DNA of 38,055 nucleotides. Source: an uncultured Flavobacteriaceae bacterium. Its GTDB lineage: Bacteria > Bacteroidota > Bacteroidia > Flavobacteriales > Flavobacteriaceae. Position numbers and translations under genes: made by a program. The DNA is taken from positions 1 to 38,055 of the forward strand of contig CALIJE010000165.1 of the NCBI GenBank assembly GCA_938017825.1, read 5' to 3'. Every line of letters begins with the position of its first letter. Positions within the stretch are counted from its first letter, which is position 1. This document shows, piece by piece, positions 27,753-36,294 of the stretch. Under the pieces are notes generated by a model. That model was not told the DNA's origin. It ran no database searches and saw only the letters and a list, made by a program, of their open reading frames with translations.

Positions 27753-27760
27753 TATCTTTG
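27753..27760 (+). promoter_or_regulatory. truA promoter -7 element
   Basis: TATCTTTG matches TAnnTTTG and ends 25 nt before the truA TTG codon, implying a leader of about 19 nt and supporting that start. The upstream TTG element is not evident. Confidence 0.5.
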
Positions 27761-27785
27761 CGAGCTACAAAACTAAGACATCCTT

Positions 27786-28538
27786 TTGAGATATTTCGTG
27801 CAATTTTCATACTTCGGGGAGGGCTATCATGGCTGGCAAAAGCAACCCAATGCAACCACGGTACAGTCAGTTCTGCAGGATGCCTTTGCCAAGTTGCTGC
27901 GCACGGAAATTGCATTGACCGGGGCAGGGCGTACCGATGCCGGCGTACATGCTAGACAAATGTTCGCTCATTTTGATGGGGATCAAATTACCGATGTTGC
28001 CGATTTGGTATACCGATTGAATGCTTTTTTACCCGATGATATTGCCGTTCATGAAATCGTAGCCGTTGAGAACGAAGCGCACGCCCGTTTTGATGCTATT
28101 GAAAGGACCTATGAATATTGGATCTGCCAACACAAGAATGTTTTTCGTTCGAATAGCTCGCACTACATAAAACACCCTTTACATGTAGAGGATATGAACT
28201 CTGCGGCGCAACTACTTTTAGATCATACCGACTTCGAGTGTTTTTCTAAATCGAATACCGATGTAAAGACTTTCGATTGCGATGTAAAACATGCAAGATG
28301 GGAATCGAAAAATGATTTGTTGATCTTTACGATTACTGCGGATAGGTTTTTGCGAAATATGGTTAGGGCGGTGGTAGGTACCCTTTTGAATGTTGGCACG
28401 GGCAAGGCCGATATTCAAGAAATACAACGAATTTTGGAGAGCCGGGATAGAAGCGAAGCCGGTGTATCGGTGCCTGCAAAAGGCTTATATTTGACAAAGG
28501 TTACATACCCCAAAAACATATTCCATATCGATGGATAA
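27786..28538 (+). CDS. truA: tRNA pseudouridine synthase A, TTG start
   Basis: Makes pseudouridine at positions 38-40 of tRNA anticodon arms. 250 aa. MRYFVQFSYFGEGYHGWQKQPN is the conserved opening; catalytic Asp51 is in GAGRTDAGVHA; RTYEYWICQHKN and FLRNMVRAVVGTLLNVGTGK are further family motifs. The first codon is TTG: an in-frame TAA at 27774-27776 leaves no ATG or GTG upstream, and the next ATG (residue 59) would remove the catalytic Asp. Its end overlaps the ABC exporter start by 8 nt. Confidence 0.95.
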   Translation: MRYFVQFSYFGEGYHGWQKQPNATTVQSVLQDAFAKLLRTEIALTGAGRTDAGVHARQMFAHFDGDQITDVADLVYRLNAFLPDDIAVHEIVAVENEAHARFDAIERTYEYWICQHKNVFRSNSSHYIKHPLHVEDMNSAAQLLLDHTDFECFSKSNTDVKTFDCDVKHARWESKNDLLIFTITADRFLRNMVRAVVGTLLNVGTGKADIQEIQRILESRDRSEAGVSVPAKGLYLTKVTYPKNIFHIDG

Positions 28539-30297
28539 TACATCTGGAAAAGCATTTGATTACGGTCTTTTTAAAAGGCTTTTGCAACAGGCCCGACCGT
28601 ATCGGGGCACTTTTTACGTTGTTGCAATTTTGGCAATCCTGTTATCTGCGTTTGCAGTTTTAACGGCGGTTTTGGCGGGTAACATCGTAAGTGATGCCAT
28701 TCTGAAAAACGATCCCGATAAGTTGCTGGTCCTTATTCTTGTCATGCTGGGCGTTTTGCTCGGCCAGGTAACGAGCCAGCTAGGCTTCAACTACTATGCT
28801 AATTGGCTGGGTCAATCGGTGATCAAAGATGTTCGCATAGCGCTCTTCAAGAAGATGATGGGCTTTAAGATGCAATATTTCGATAATTCATCCATCGGAT
28901 TGTTGGTTACGCGGGCCGTTGCCGATATGCAGCGTATCGGAGAAATATTTAGCCAGGGATTCTTCGTTATAGTGGCAGACCTTTTAAAAATGTTGACTGC
29001 TGCGGTAATCATGTTGATTTTGAACTGGAAACTCGCAATGATCGTTTTTGCTTTGCTTCCCATAATTTTATACGCTACTCGATTGTTCCAAAAAGCGATG
29101 AAGGTCGCCTTCATAGAAGTGCGCGCCCAGGTATCGAACTTAAATTCCTTTGTGCAGGAACGTATTACTGGAATGAAAATCTTGCAATTGTTTACTAGAG
29201 AAACAATTGAACAAGAGAATTTTCGACACATCAATGAAAAACATAAGAATGCGTGGTTAAAAACAGTCTGGTATAATTCAATTTTCTTTCCAATTGCGGA
29301 AATCGTTTCTGCGGTGGCGGTTGGCTTGGTGGTCTATTTTGGGGTGCTACAAAATCTGACGAATATTGATCTTGATAACATCAAGGTAATTTTTAGTTTC
29401 TTGTTTCTTATCGAGTTACTTTTTAGACCCCTACGGCAGATTGCCGATAAATTCAATACCCTGCAAATGGGTATGGTCGCCGCGAATCGGGTCTTTGCGA
29501 TTCTTGATACTGAAAGTAAAATTGAGGACAATGGTACCTTGGTGAAGGAAAAGGTTAAGGGTGATATAAATTTCGAGGATGTACATTTCAGTTATTTGCC
29601 AGATGAGGAGGTTTTGCATGGTATTTCGTTCGAAGTAGTGGCAGGACAGACCGTCGCTATTGTAGGCGCAACAGGGGCTGGAAAATCGACTATTATTAAT
29701 CTGCTCAGCCGTTTTTACGAAATAGATTCAGGAACAATTCGCATTGACAGAACCGATATCAAGGAGTTTACCTTGGCATCGTTGCGTTCTCATATAGCCG
29801 TAGTCTTGCAAGATGTTTTCTTGTTTGCGGATACAATTGCGAATAATATCGCTTTAAAGGATAGCACTATAGGTATTGCTGACATCGAAGCTGCCGCAAA
29901 ACAAATTGGTGTGCATGAGTTTATCAGCAGTCTTCCAGGGGGCTATGCCTATAATGTTAAGGAACGAGGTTCGATGCTTTCTAGCGGCCAGCGGCAATTG
30001 ATTGCCTTCCTGAGAGCCTATGTGAGCAACCCGAGCATACTGGTTCTCGATGAAGCCACCTCTTCGGTAGATACGTATTCAGAGCAATTGATCCAAAAGG
30101 CGACCGAAAAAATAACAGAAGGGCGTACCTCAATAATCATAGCCCATCGTTTGGCGACTATTCAACGAGCAGATAAGATCATCGTAATGGATGCGGGCCA
30201 AATAGTGGAAACCGGCAACCACGCAGAACTGTTAGCAAAGGACGGGTACTACCGGAATCTTTATGAAGCGCAGTTTATGGCCGAAGATGTGGCGTAA
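28531..30297 (+). CDS. ABC exporter, MsbA-like (fused membrane and ATPase domains)
   Basis: 588 aa half-transporter that should act as a homodimer in the inner membrane. The N-terminal membrane domain (~20-320) has six helices, including FYVVAILAILLSAFAVLTAVL and VIMLILNWKLAMIVFALLPIILY. The ATPase domain has Walker A GATGAGKST (from 379), Q-loop VVLQDVFLFA, signature LSSGQRQ (483-489, Ser in place of the first Gly of LSGGQ) and Walker B ILVLDEATSSVD, followed by the H-loop IIIAHRLATI. Related to lipid A flippase MsbA and multidrug exporters; which one is not decidable here. It overlaps truA by 8 nt (coupled translation) and ends 5 nt from the convergent DUF3667 gene without a terminator. Confidence 0.93.
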   Translation: MDNTSGKAFDYGLFKRLLQQARPYRGTFYVVAILAILLSAFAVLTAVLAGNIVSDAILKNDPDKLLVLILVMLGVLLGQVTSQLGFNYYANWLGQSVIKDVRIALFKKMMGFKMQYFDNSSIGLLVTRAVADMQRIGEIFSQGFFVIVADLLKMLTAAVIMLILNWKLAMIVFALLPIILYATRLFQKAMKVAFIEVRAQVSNLNSFVQERITGMKILQLFTRETIEQENFRHINEKHKNAWLKTVWYNSIFFPIAEIVSAVAVGLVVYFGVLQNLTNIDLDNIKVIFSFLFLIELLFRPLRQIADKFNTLQMGMVAANRVFAILDTESKIEDNGTLVKEKVKGDINFEDVHFSYLPDEEVLHGISFEVVAGQTVAIVGATGAGKSTIINLLSRFYEIDSGTIRIDRTDIKEFTLASLRSHIAVVLQDVFLFADTIANNIALKDSTIGIADIEAAAKQIGVHEFISSLPGGYAYNVKERGSMLSSGQRQLIAFLRAYVSNPSILVLDEATSSVDTYSEQLIQKATEKITEGRTSIIIAHRLATIQRADKIIVMDAGQIVETGNHAELLAKDGYYRNLYEAQFMAEDVA

Positions 30298-30302
30298 AGT
30301 TC

Positions 30303-31082
30303 CTAATTTGCATTTCCCATCGCCTTTAGTGCCTCGACCCCACCTGTAAGATAGGTTATGAGAATATAACCGATAGTAGTGGCCACGAACAGGAAAAAGA
30401 GTAAGAGCATAAACAAAAGGGTCTTCCACAATATTTGTTTCATACTTAATCGAAAAATACGTTTCAACGAATAAGCCACATAAATAAGTTGAAGTGCTAT
30501 CCCAATATAAACTAAAGCCATATAGTTTCCTCCCAAAACCAACCCAAGGAGCATCAATGGGAAAGAAACGATAGTATATTGAGCGAATAGATAAAGATAA
30601 ATTACGATATGCTCAGTGAAGTTCATTTTTTTGTTCTTCAAAAAGATGATTTTTGACAGCAGGGCATAAAGGGGTATGGATACCACAGAAATTATTGATT
30701 GATATTTAATCGTGGCATCGAAGGTGTCTACGCCTTGATTCTTCGCAGCCGGATTTATCCATTCCATACTAAGTTGTTCATGAAAGAATTCTTTTATTAA
30801 AAAGAAAAGCAATCCTGTAAGGGTAACGGCTATGGCATAGTAACTAATGGGATTGAGGTATTTTTTTCGAATTCCGTCAATATAGCCTCCGATGACCACC
30901 TCAGGTTTAGAAAAGAGATGCCCTACGGTTTTTAGGAAAGTATTGTCAACATTAAAATAGCGTTCTGTAACGTCGAACCAGAGATTTTTTAGAGTAAGGC
31001 GATTACGAATTATTTTTGCTCCGCAATTGCTGCAAAAAGAGTAGTCCGATCGGAGTGGCCTTTCGCAATTTTTGCAGTCCAT
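30303..31082 (-). CDS. DUF3667 family zinc-ribbon membrane protein
   Basis: 259 aa. The N-terminus is a zinc ribbon, C3-x2-C6 and C17-x2-C20 (CKNC ... CSNCGAK), then LTLKNLWFDVTERYFNVDNTFLKTVGHLFSKPEVVIGGYIDGIRKKYLNPISYY, the DUF3667 hallmark. About five hydrophobic helices follow (YAIAVTLTGLLFFLI, SIISVVSIPLYALLSKII, YTIVSFPLMLLGLVLGG, MALVYIGIALQLIYVAY, LFMLLLFFLFVATTIGYILI). Function unknown. Third gene of folP-cdaA-DUF3667, 12 nt after cdaA. Confidence 0.9.
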   Translation of the reverse strand: MDCKNCERPLRSDYSFCSNCGAKIIRNRLTLKNLWFDVTERYFNVDNTFLKTVGHLFSKPEVVIGGYIDGIRKKYLNPISYYAIAVTLTGLLFFLIKEFFHEQLSMEWINPAAKNQGVDTFDATIKYQSIISVVSIPLYALLSKIIFLKNKKMNFTEHIVIYLYLFAQYTIVSFPLMLLGLVLGGNYMALVYIGIALQLIYVAYSLKRIFRLSMKQILWKTLLFMLLLFFLFVATTIGYILITYLTGGVEALKAMGNAN

Positions 31083-31094
31083 TATTTCTCAAGT

Positions 31095-31880
31095 TTAGAT
31101 TAGATCTTCCTTTAATTGTTCAGCCAGGGCATCCATATTGGCATAGGCAACGAATTCCCCATTTCGTACATAGGAAACATCTCCGGTTTCTTCGCTGACC
31201 ACTAGTGCAAGCGCATCGGTTTTCTCTGTTATGCCGACAGCGGCCCGGTGCCGCAGTCCAAAGCGCAAAGGGATTTTTCGTTCATTGGAAACGGGTAAAA
31301 TTACCCGTGTAGCGGTTATGGTATTGTCTTCGATAATAGCTGCACCATCGTGTAGCGGGCTATTTTTGTAAAATATACTTTCTATAATGGGTTGGGTGAT
31401 TTCAATATTCATTTTATCCCCAGAACTCTTTACAAATTCTAATGAGTTGCTGCGTTCAAAAACCAGAAGCGCACCCGTTTTGGAGTCTGCCATCTTTCTG
31501 CAGGCACCCAAGAGGGCATCTATATCGGTACTAACCGCAAGACCCTCATGTTTCTTGAAATTAAAATGCTTAATGAAATTGCGTTTATTCGCAAAATTGG
31601 TGGAACCTATCATTAATAAAAACTTCCTTATTTCTTGCTGAAAAACCACTATTAGGGCAATTAATCCCACCTGAAGAAATGGCCCTACGATACTACTGAT
31701 CATGTTCATTCCCAGGAGTCCCGTAAGTTTCCAGAACGCCCAAATAATCACAATGCCCAGAAAAATATTTATGGCGACCGTACCGCGAACTAGTTTATAA
31801 ATATAATAGAGAAGAATGGCGACAAGAATAATGTCAAGGACATCGGTAATTTTGAAATCCATAAAATTTAAAAAATCCAA
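31095..31880 (-). CDS. cdaA: Diadenylate cyclase CdaA (c-di-AMP synthase)
   Basis: Makes the second messenger c-di-AMP from two ATP. 261 aa: three N-terminal membrane helices (~13-30, 36-54, 65-82), a coiled linker, then the DisA_N domain with catalytic DGA (178-180, in SPLHDGAAII) and RHR (210-212, in GLRHRAAVGI) motifs, both intact. It is the CdaA (membrane) type rather than DisA. It lies 45 nt after folP and 12 nt before DUF3667. In Firmicutes cdaA sits with cdaR and glmM; no such partner is visible here, and no c-di-AMP phosphodiesterase is in the window. Confidence 0.95.
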   Translation of the reverse strand: MDFLNFMDFKITDVLDIILVAILLYYIYKLVRGTVAINIFLGIVIIWAFWKLTGLLGMNMISSIVGPFLQVGLIALIVVFQQEIRKFLLMIGSTNFANKRNFIKHFNFKKHEGLAVSTDIDALLGACRKMADSKTGALLVFERSNSLEFVKSSGDKMNIEITQPIIESIFYKNSPLHDGAAIIEDNTITATRVILPVSNERKIPLRFGLRHRAAVGITEKTDALALVVSEETGDVSYVRNGEFVAYANMDALAEQLKEDLI

Positions 31881-31925
31881 TCCGCGCCGTTTTGGTAAAA
31901 TTATGAAAAATACGTGAACAATGTT

Positions 31926-32765
31926 CTATTGTTTATTCTCAGGGAAATGTTGCATCAACCGAACCACCTCGACCGCTTCTTTTACATCGTGAACACGCAA
32001 GATATTTGCCCCATTGTGAAGTGCAATACCATGTAGGGCAGTGGTGCCGTTCAACGCATTTTCGGCATTCGTTCCCAGTGCTTTATAGATCATTGATTTG
32101 CGACTTATGCCGACAAGTAGCGGGCAGTTTAAATTTTCGAATAAGGTAAGTTGCTGTAATACCTCATAATTTTGCTCCAAGGTTTTGGCGAACCCGAATC
32201 CAGGATCTAGGACCAAGTCATGCAGGCCATACGAACGTGCTACAGACAAGCGCTCTGAAAAATACTTCAGTATATCGACCATAAGATTTTCATACCGCGT
32301 GTGTTCTTGCATGTTCTTGGGTGTACCGCGCATGTGCATTAGAATAATAGGCGCATGATGGGTTTTGGCAACCGAGAACATCTTTTCGTCTCTTTTTCCG
32401 GCGCTTATATCATTAATGATCGCTGCCCCCTCAAGAAGACAGGCTTCTGCAATTTTGCTACGAAAGGTATCGATTGATAGAATGCTTTCTGGGAATTTCT
32501 TCACTAAAAGCTTCACTATGGGCAGGATGCGCCTCAATTCTTCCTCCTCGGAAACCACCTCGGCGCCCGGTCTTGAACTATAGGCTCCCAAATCGATAAA
32601 AGTGGCTCCTTCGGTCAACATTTTTTCAACCTGTAGACAAATTGAATCACTGTCTTTGTACTTGCCTCCGTCAAAAAAAGAATCAGGGGTTAGATTCAAG
32701 ATGCCCATGACTTTCGGACTGTTCAAATCTATTAAAGTACCATTACAATTCAGGGTCATATACAA
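31926..32765 (-). CDS. folP: Dihydropteroate synthase
   Basis: Joins 6-hydroxymethyl-7,8-dihydropterin pyrophosphate with p-aminobenzoate in folate synthesis; target of sulfonamides. 279 aa TIM barrel: MGILNLTPDSFFDGGKY, FIDLGAYSSRPGAE, SIDTFRSKIAEACLLEGAAIINDIS, ILMHMRGTPKNMQ, LDPGFGFAKTLEQNYEVL, and VGISRKSMI are the family motifs in order. M1 (32765) or M3 (32759) may be the start. First gene of folP-cdaA-DUF3667, divergent from the DUF1599 gene with an 80-nt gap that shows no strong promoter match. Confidence 0.96.
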   Translation of the reverse strand: MYMTLNCNGTLIDLNSPKVMGILNLTPDSFFDGGKYKDSDSICLQVEKMLTEGATFIDLGAYSSRPGAEVVSEEEELRRILPIVKLLVKKFPESILSIDTFRSKIAEACLLEGAAIINDISAGKRDEKMFSVAKTHHAPIILMHMRGTPKNMQEHTRYENLMVDILKYFSERLSVARSYGLHDLVLDPGFGFAKTLEQNYEVLQQLTLFENLNCPLLVGISRKSMIYKALGTNAENALNGTTALHGIALHNGANILRVHDVKEAVEVVRLMQHFPENKQ

Positions 32766-32845
32766 AAGGGATAGTTTAACAAAGCAAGTTTATTGGCCGA
32801 ACTTTGAGCAATTCAATATTTTAAGCGAAATTTACGCAAATTAGA

Positions 32846-33403
32846 ATGAATTCAATGCAGCATACCTCCGAACAGTACGATGCGGTCATCAAAACCTGTC
32901 GTGATCTTTTTGAGAAAAAAATGAAAGATTATGGCAGCGCTTGGCGCATACTGAGACTTCCGTCATTGACCGACCAAATTTTTATCAAAGCACAGCGCAT
33001 TCGAGGGTTACAGGAGAACGATGTTCGTAAGGTAGACGAGGATGAGTCTTCAGAATTTATTGGCATTATTAATTACGCTATCATGGCCTTGATCCAATTG
33101 GAAAAGGGAATAGCTGAACAGCCCGACATGAACCTAAATGAAGCCTTGCTGCTTTTTGACAAACACACCGGGGGGACGAAATCGCTCATGGAAAATAAGA
33201 ATCATGATTATGGAGAGGCTTGGCGCGATATGCGAATTAGCTCCCTGACCGATTTAATATTACAGAAACTATTACGTGTAAAACAAATTGAGGACAACAA
33301 GGGCAAAACCCTTGTGAGTGAAGGAATAGATGCAAATTATCAAGACATGGTCAACTATGCAATTTTTGCAATGATTCACCTTAATGATGTTCCTAAATCT
33401 TAA
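32846..33403 (+). CDS. DUF1599 protein, internally duplicated
   Basis: 185 aa, cytoplasmic and mostly helical. It is an internal tandem duplication: KKMKDYGSAWRILRLPSLTDQ..AQRIRGLQEN..EFIGIINYAIMALIQLE (about 24-93) is repeated as NKNHDYGEAWRDMRISSLTDL..LLRVKQIEDN..NYQDMVNYAIFAMIHLN (about 118-180). Each half keeps the DYG-AWR and NYAI motifs of DUF1599, a nucleotide-modifying-protein-like Bacteroidetes family of uncertain role. First gene of a plus-strand run into the BT_3928-like gene (14-nt gap) and tpiA. Confidence 0.88.
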   Translation: MNSMQHTSEQYDAVIKTCRDLFEKKMKDYGSAWRILRLPSLTDQIFIKAQRIRGLQENDVRKVDEDESSEFIGIINYAIMALIQLEKGIAEQPDMNLNEALLLFDKHTGGTKSLMENKNHDYGEAWRDMRISSLTDLILQKLLRVKQIEDNKGKTLVSEGIDANYQDMVNYAIFAMIHLNDVPKS

Positions 33404-33417
33404 ATACGAAATCACAC

Positions 33418-34515
33418 ATGAAGTATCTAGTTGGTTTTAGTCGAATATTCGTAGGCATTTTGTTCATTATTAGCGGTTTTATTAAACTTAATGATCCGGT
33501 AGGTTTTTCATTTAAGTTAGAGGAATATTTTAGTGCCGGTGTACTTGATCTTCCCTTTTTCGAACCACATGCGCTCACCATTTCTATTATTGTGGTCATT
33601 TTTGAGGTGCTTGTTGGCGTGATGCTGCTAATCGGTTTCCGAACTAAATTTACTGTATGGAGCCTGTTATTGATGATCATTGGCTTCACCTTTCTTACCT
33701 TCTATTCAGCATATTTCAACAAGGTGACCGATTGCGGATGCTTTGGTGATGCCATAAAGCTTACGCCTTGGGAATCTTTTACAAAAGACATAGTGCTCCT
33801 CGTTTTAATTGTGATCCTATTTATCGGAAGAAAGTACCTAACCCCAGCATTTAATATTCGGACCAATAGGCTCATCACTTTCATTGCGTTGGTACTCTCT
33901 GGCTTTTATGTTTATCATGTTTTAAATCATCTACCAGTAATCGATTTTAGACCCTTTGAAATAGGAAAGAATATTGAAGAGGGTATGATTGTTCCCGAAG
34001 ATGCCCCAAAGCCCATATACGACTACGCCTGGACGTTCAGGGTAAATGGTGAAGAACAAACCATTGTTACCCAAGGGGATTACCCAACCGTAGATGGGGA
34101 ATATGTAGGTGTAGAAACAACCGAGGTACAGGCAGGTTATGAACCACCAATCCATGATTTCACGATCGAGCAAGATGGTGAAGATTTCGCAGCTTCCCTA
34201 TTACAGGAGGAGAAGCTGGTCATGGTTGTCGCTTATGATTTAATGAAAACCAATATAGAACAGTATGCTTCGGTAAAGACTTATACCGATTTGGCGATCA
34301 AGAAAGGATATAAGGTTATCGGGATGTCTGCCTCGAACAGTACGCAGTCTGAAAAGTTGATCAACGACCATGAATTGGATTTTCAGTTTTATTTTACCGA
34401 TGAGACCGCCCTAAAAACGATCGTGCGTTCTAATCCGGCCATTTTGGTCTTGGAAAAAGGAACCATAATACAAAAAGTACATTATAACGATTTTGACGAA
34501 TTAGAATTTGAATAA
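33418..34515 (+). CDS. BT_3928-like membrane protein: DoxX/MauE domain plus thioredoxin-like tail
   Basis: 365 aa. The N-terminal ~145 residues contain four membrane helices of the DoxX/MauE type (SRIFVGILFIISGFIKLNDPVGF, ALTISIIVVIFEVLVGVMLLIGF, WSLLLMIIGFTFLTFYSAYF, DIVLLVLIVILFIGRKYL) with the MauE-like CGCFG motif (TDCGCFGDAIKL). A fifth helix (~145-165) follows. The C-terminal third (~265-365; KLVMVVAYDLMKTN, GYKVIGMSAS, DFQFYFTDETALKTIVRSNPAILVLEKGTIIQKVH) resembles a thioredoxin/peroxiredoxin fold without a CxxC. Function unknown, possibly envelope redox. It lies 6 nt before tpiA. Confidence 0.87.
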   Translation: MKYLVGFSRIFVGILFIISGFIKLNDPVGFSFKLEEYFSAGVLDLPFFEPHALTISIIVVIFEVLVGVMLLIGFRTKFTVWSLLLMIIGFTFLTFYSAYFNKVTDCGCFGDAIKLTPWESFTKDIVLLVLIVILFIGRKYLTPAFNIRTNRLITFIALVLSGFYVYHVLNHLPVIDFRPFEIGKNIEEGMIVPEDAPKPIYDYAWTFRVNGEEQTIVTQGDYPTVDGEYVGVETTEVQAGYEPPIHDFTIEQDGEDFAASLLQEEKLVMVVAYDLMKTNIEQYASVKTYTDLAIKKGYKVIGMSASNSTQSEKLINDHELDFQFYFTDETALKTIVRSNPAILVLEKGTIIQKVHYNDFDELEFE

Positions 34516-34521
34516 GAAAGA

Positions 34522-35271
34522 ATGAGAAAGAAAATAGTAGCTGGAAATTGGAAAATGAACAAGAATCTTGAGCAGACACTTACCTTGCTTGCAGAGTTAT
34601 CGGCAAAGCTGCCAGACACCAAAGCAGAGGTAATGGTGGCACCGACCTCAATAAATCTATTAAGTGCTGTTCGCAACCTTGAAAACTCTACCATAGAGGT
34701 GATTGCCCAGAACATGCATTTTGCTGAAAGTGGTGCCTATACCGGAGAGATTTCTGCTGATATGCTTTTAAGTGTTGGTATACAAACGGCTATTATCGGC
34801 CATTCAGAAAGACGGGCATATTTTGGGGAGTCCGATGAGATTCTGGCACAAAAAGTGAAGGCCGCCCTAACCAACAATATTCGGGTAATGTTTTGTTTTG
34901 GTGAAGAATTGGAGGATCGTAAAGCTGGCAACCACTTTGCAATTGTTGAAAGTCAATTAAAAAACGCGCTATTCTCACTAGATGCCTCTGCATGGTCGAA
35001 TATTGTCTTGGCCTATGAACCTGTATGGGCAATAGGAACAGGGGAAACAGCATCTCCTGATCAAGCGCAGGAAATGCATGCATTTATTCGAAAAACAATT
35101 GCCGAGGCCTATGATTCTGCTATTGCAGATCAGGTGTCTATCCTATATGGTGGAAGCGTAAAACCAGCGAATGCAGAAGAGATATTTTCTAAACCCGATG
35201 TAGATGGCGGACTTATTGGAGGAGCTTCTCTCAAGGCCGACGATTTTGTTGACATTATTAAAGCAATTTAA
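34522..35271 (+). CDS. tpiA: Triosephosphate isomerase
   Basis: Interconverts dihydroxyacetone phosphate and glyceraldehyde 3-phosphate. 249 aa TIM barrel with all catalytic parts: AGNWKMNK (Lys11), IIGHSERRAYFGE (His94), LAYEPVWAIGTG (Glu166 and the flexible loop), and the phosphate-binding ILYGGSVKPAN and DGGLIGGASL. Start ATG is 6 nt after the previous stop. Its placement after DUF1599 and the BT_3928-like gene is a common Bacteroidetes arrangement. A weak hairpin follows. Confidence 0.98.
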   Translation: MRKKIVAGNWKMNKNLEQTLTLLAELSAKLPDTKAEVMVAPTSINLLSAVRNLENSTIEVIAQNMHFAESGAYTGEISADMLLSVGIQTAIIGHSERRAYFGESDEILAQKVKAALTNNIRVMFCFGEELEDRKAGNHFAIVESQLKNALFSLDASAWSNIVLAYEPVWAIGTGETASPDQAQEMHAFIRKTIAEAYDSAIADQVSILYGGSVKPANAEEIFSKPDVDGGLIGGASLKADDFVDIIKAI

Positions 35272-35291
35272 GCAAATTCCCTCTCTTGGGG

Positions 35292-35328
35292 AAAGGTACT
35301 TGGTAACGAACGGTAGGCGTACTTTTTT
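35292..35328 (+). terminator. Weak terminator-like hairpin after tpiA
   Basis: AAAGGTAC (35292-35299) pairs with GTACTTTT (35319-35326), including one G-U, around a 19-nt loop and ends in six T. The long loop makes it weak, so read-through into prmA, 20 nt further on, is likely. Confidence 0.4.
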
Positions 35329-35347
35329 AAAAAATCCCTAATCTTTT

Positions 35348-36187
35348 ATGGCCAATACCACATACATAGAATGTTCTTTCAGGATAAACCCGTTGCAGCC
35401 GGCAACCGATATCCTAATTGCGGAGCTTGGCTTGATCGGTTTTGAAAGTTTTGTGGAAAATGAAAAAGGGGTTTTGGCCTATATTCAAAAACAAGAATGG
35501 TCTGAACAACAATTGAGTTCATTGGAAATTTTGAACAATCCAGATTTTGAAATCAGCTTTGAACTAAAGGAAATTGCCCAAGAAAACTGGAACGCTAATT
35601 GGGAATCAAATTTTGATCCTATTCAAGTTGGGGATGCCTGTGTTGTGCGCGCACCATTTCATAAGAAGCCAAATGTAGAATTCGACATTGTAATAGAACC
35701 AAAAATGAGTTTTGGTACAGGACATCATGAAACGACACACATGATGTTACAACATATTCTGAATCATGACTTTAATTCCAAGTCAGTGCTCGACATGGGA
35801 AGCGGAACCGGGGTTTTGGCTATTTTGGCGGCCATGAAGGGGGCCACCCATATTGAAGCTATCGACATCGATCACTGGTGCTATCTAAACGCCAAGGAGA
35901 ATATATCACGCAATAATTGTGATCATATAAAAGTATTGGAAGGTGACGTTGGTTTGCTGGGAAACCAAAAATATGATGTTATTTTGGCCAATATCAATAG
36001 GAACATTCTACTCAAGGATATTCCACATTATGCGGACCACCTGAATGAAAATGGTCTTCTTTTTCTAAGCGGTTTTTATCAAACGGACATTGAATTATTG
36101 ACAACGAAATGCAATAAATATGGTCTATATTGTCAGGAAACGTCCACTAAAAATGAATGGATCTCATTAAAATTCAAAAAATCTTAA
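35348..36187 (+). CDS. prmA: Ribosomal protein L11 methyltransferase
   Basis: SAM-dependent methylation of ribosomal protein L11. 279 aa: a small N-terminal substrate-binding domain (~1-95, ending ENWNANWESNFDPIQVGD), then a Rossmann methyltransferase domain with MSFGTGHHETTHMM, motif I VLDMGSGTGVLAILAAMKGA, EAIDIDHWCYLNAKENI and the LANINRNILLKD motif (the usual N-I motif of PrmA). It lies 76 nt downstream of tpiA with a weak hairpin between. Confidence 0.96.
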   Translation: MANTTYIECSFRINPLQPATDILIAELGLIGFESFVENEKGVLAYIQKQEWSEQQLSSLEILNNPDFEISFELKEIAQENWNANWESNFDPIQVGDACVVRAPFHKKPNVEFDIVIEPKMSFGTGHHETTHMMLQHILNHDFNSKSVLDMGSGTGVLAILAAMKGATHIEAIDIDHWCYLNAKENISRNNCDHIKVLEGDVGLLGNQKYDVILANINRNILLKDIPHYADHLNENGLLFLSGFYQTDIELLTTKCNKYGLYCQETSTKNEWISLKFKKS

Positions 36188-36294
36188 TAAAAACTTAAAT
36201 TTTAACATCTGTAGACAATTTTTGCTCGTAAATATATAAGATTTGTAGGTAAAGTATTATAAAATTTACATTAACCCCAAAACACTTATTTATT

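Noticed and set aside
28812-29234. 140-codon minus-strand ORF in the ABC exporter gene
   Set aside because: Antisense to the conserved membrane domain, no start signals, no homology visible.
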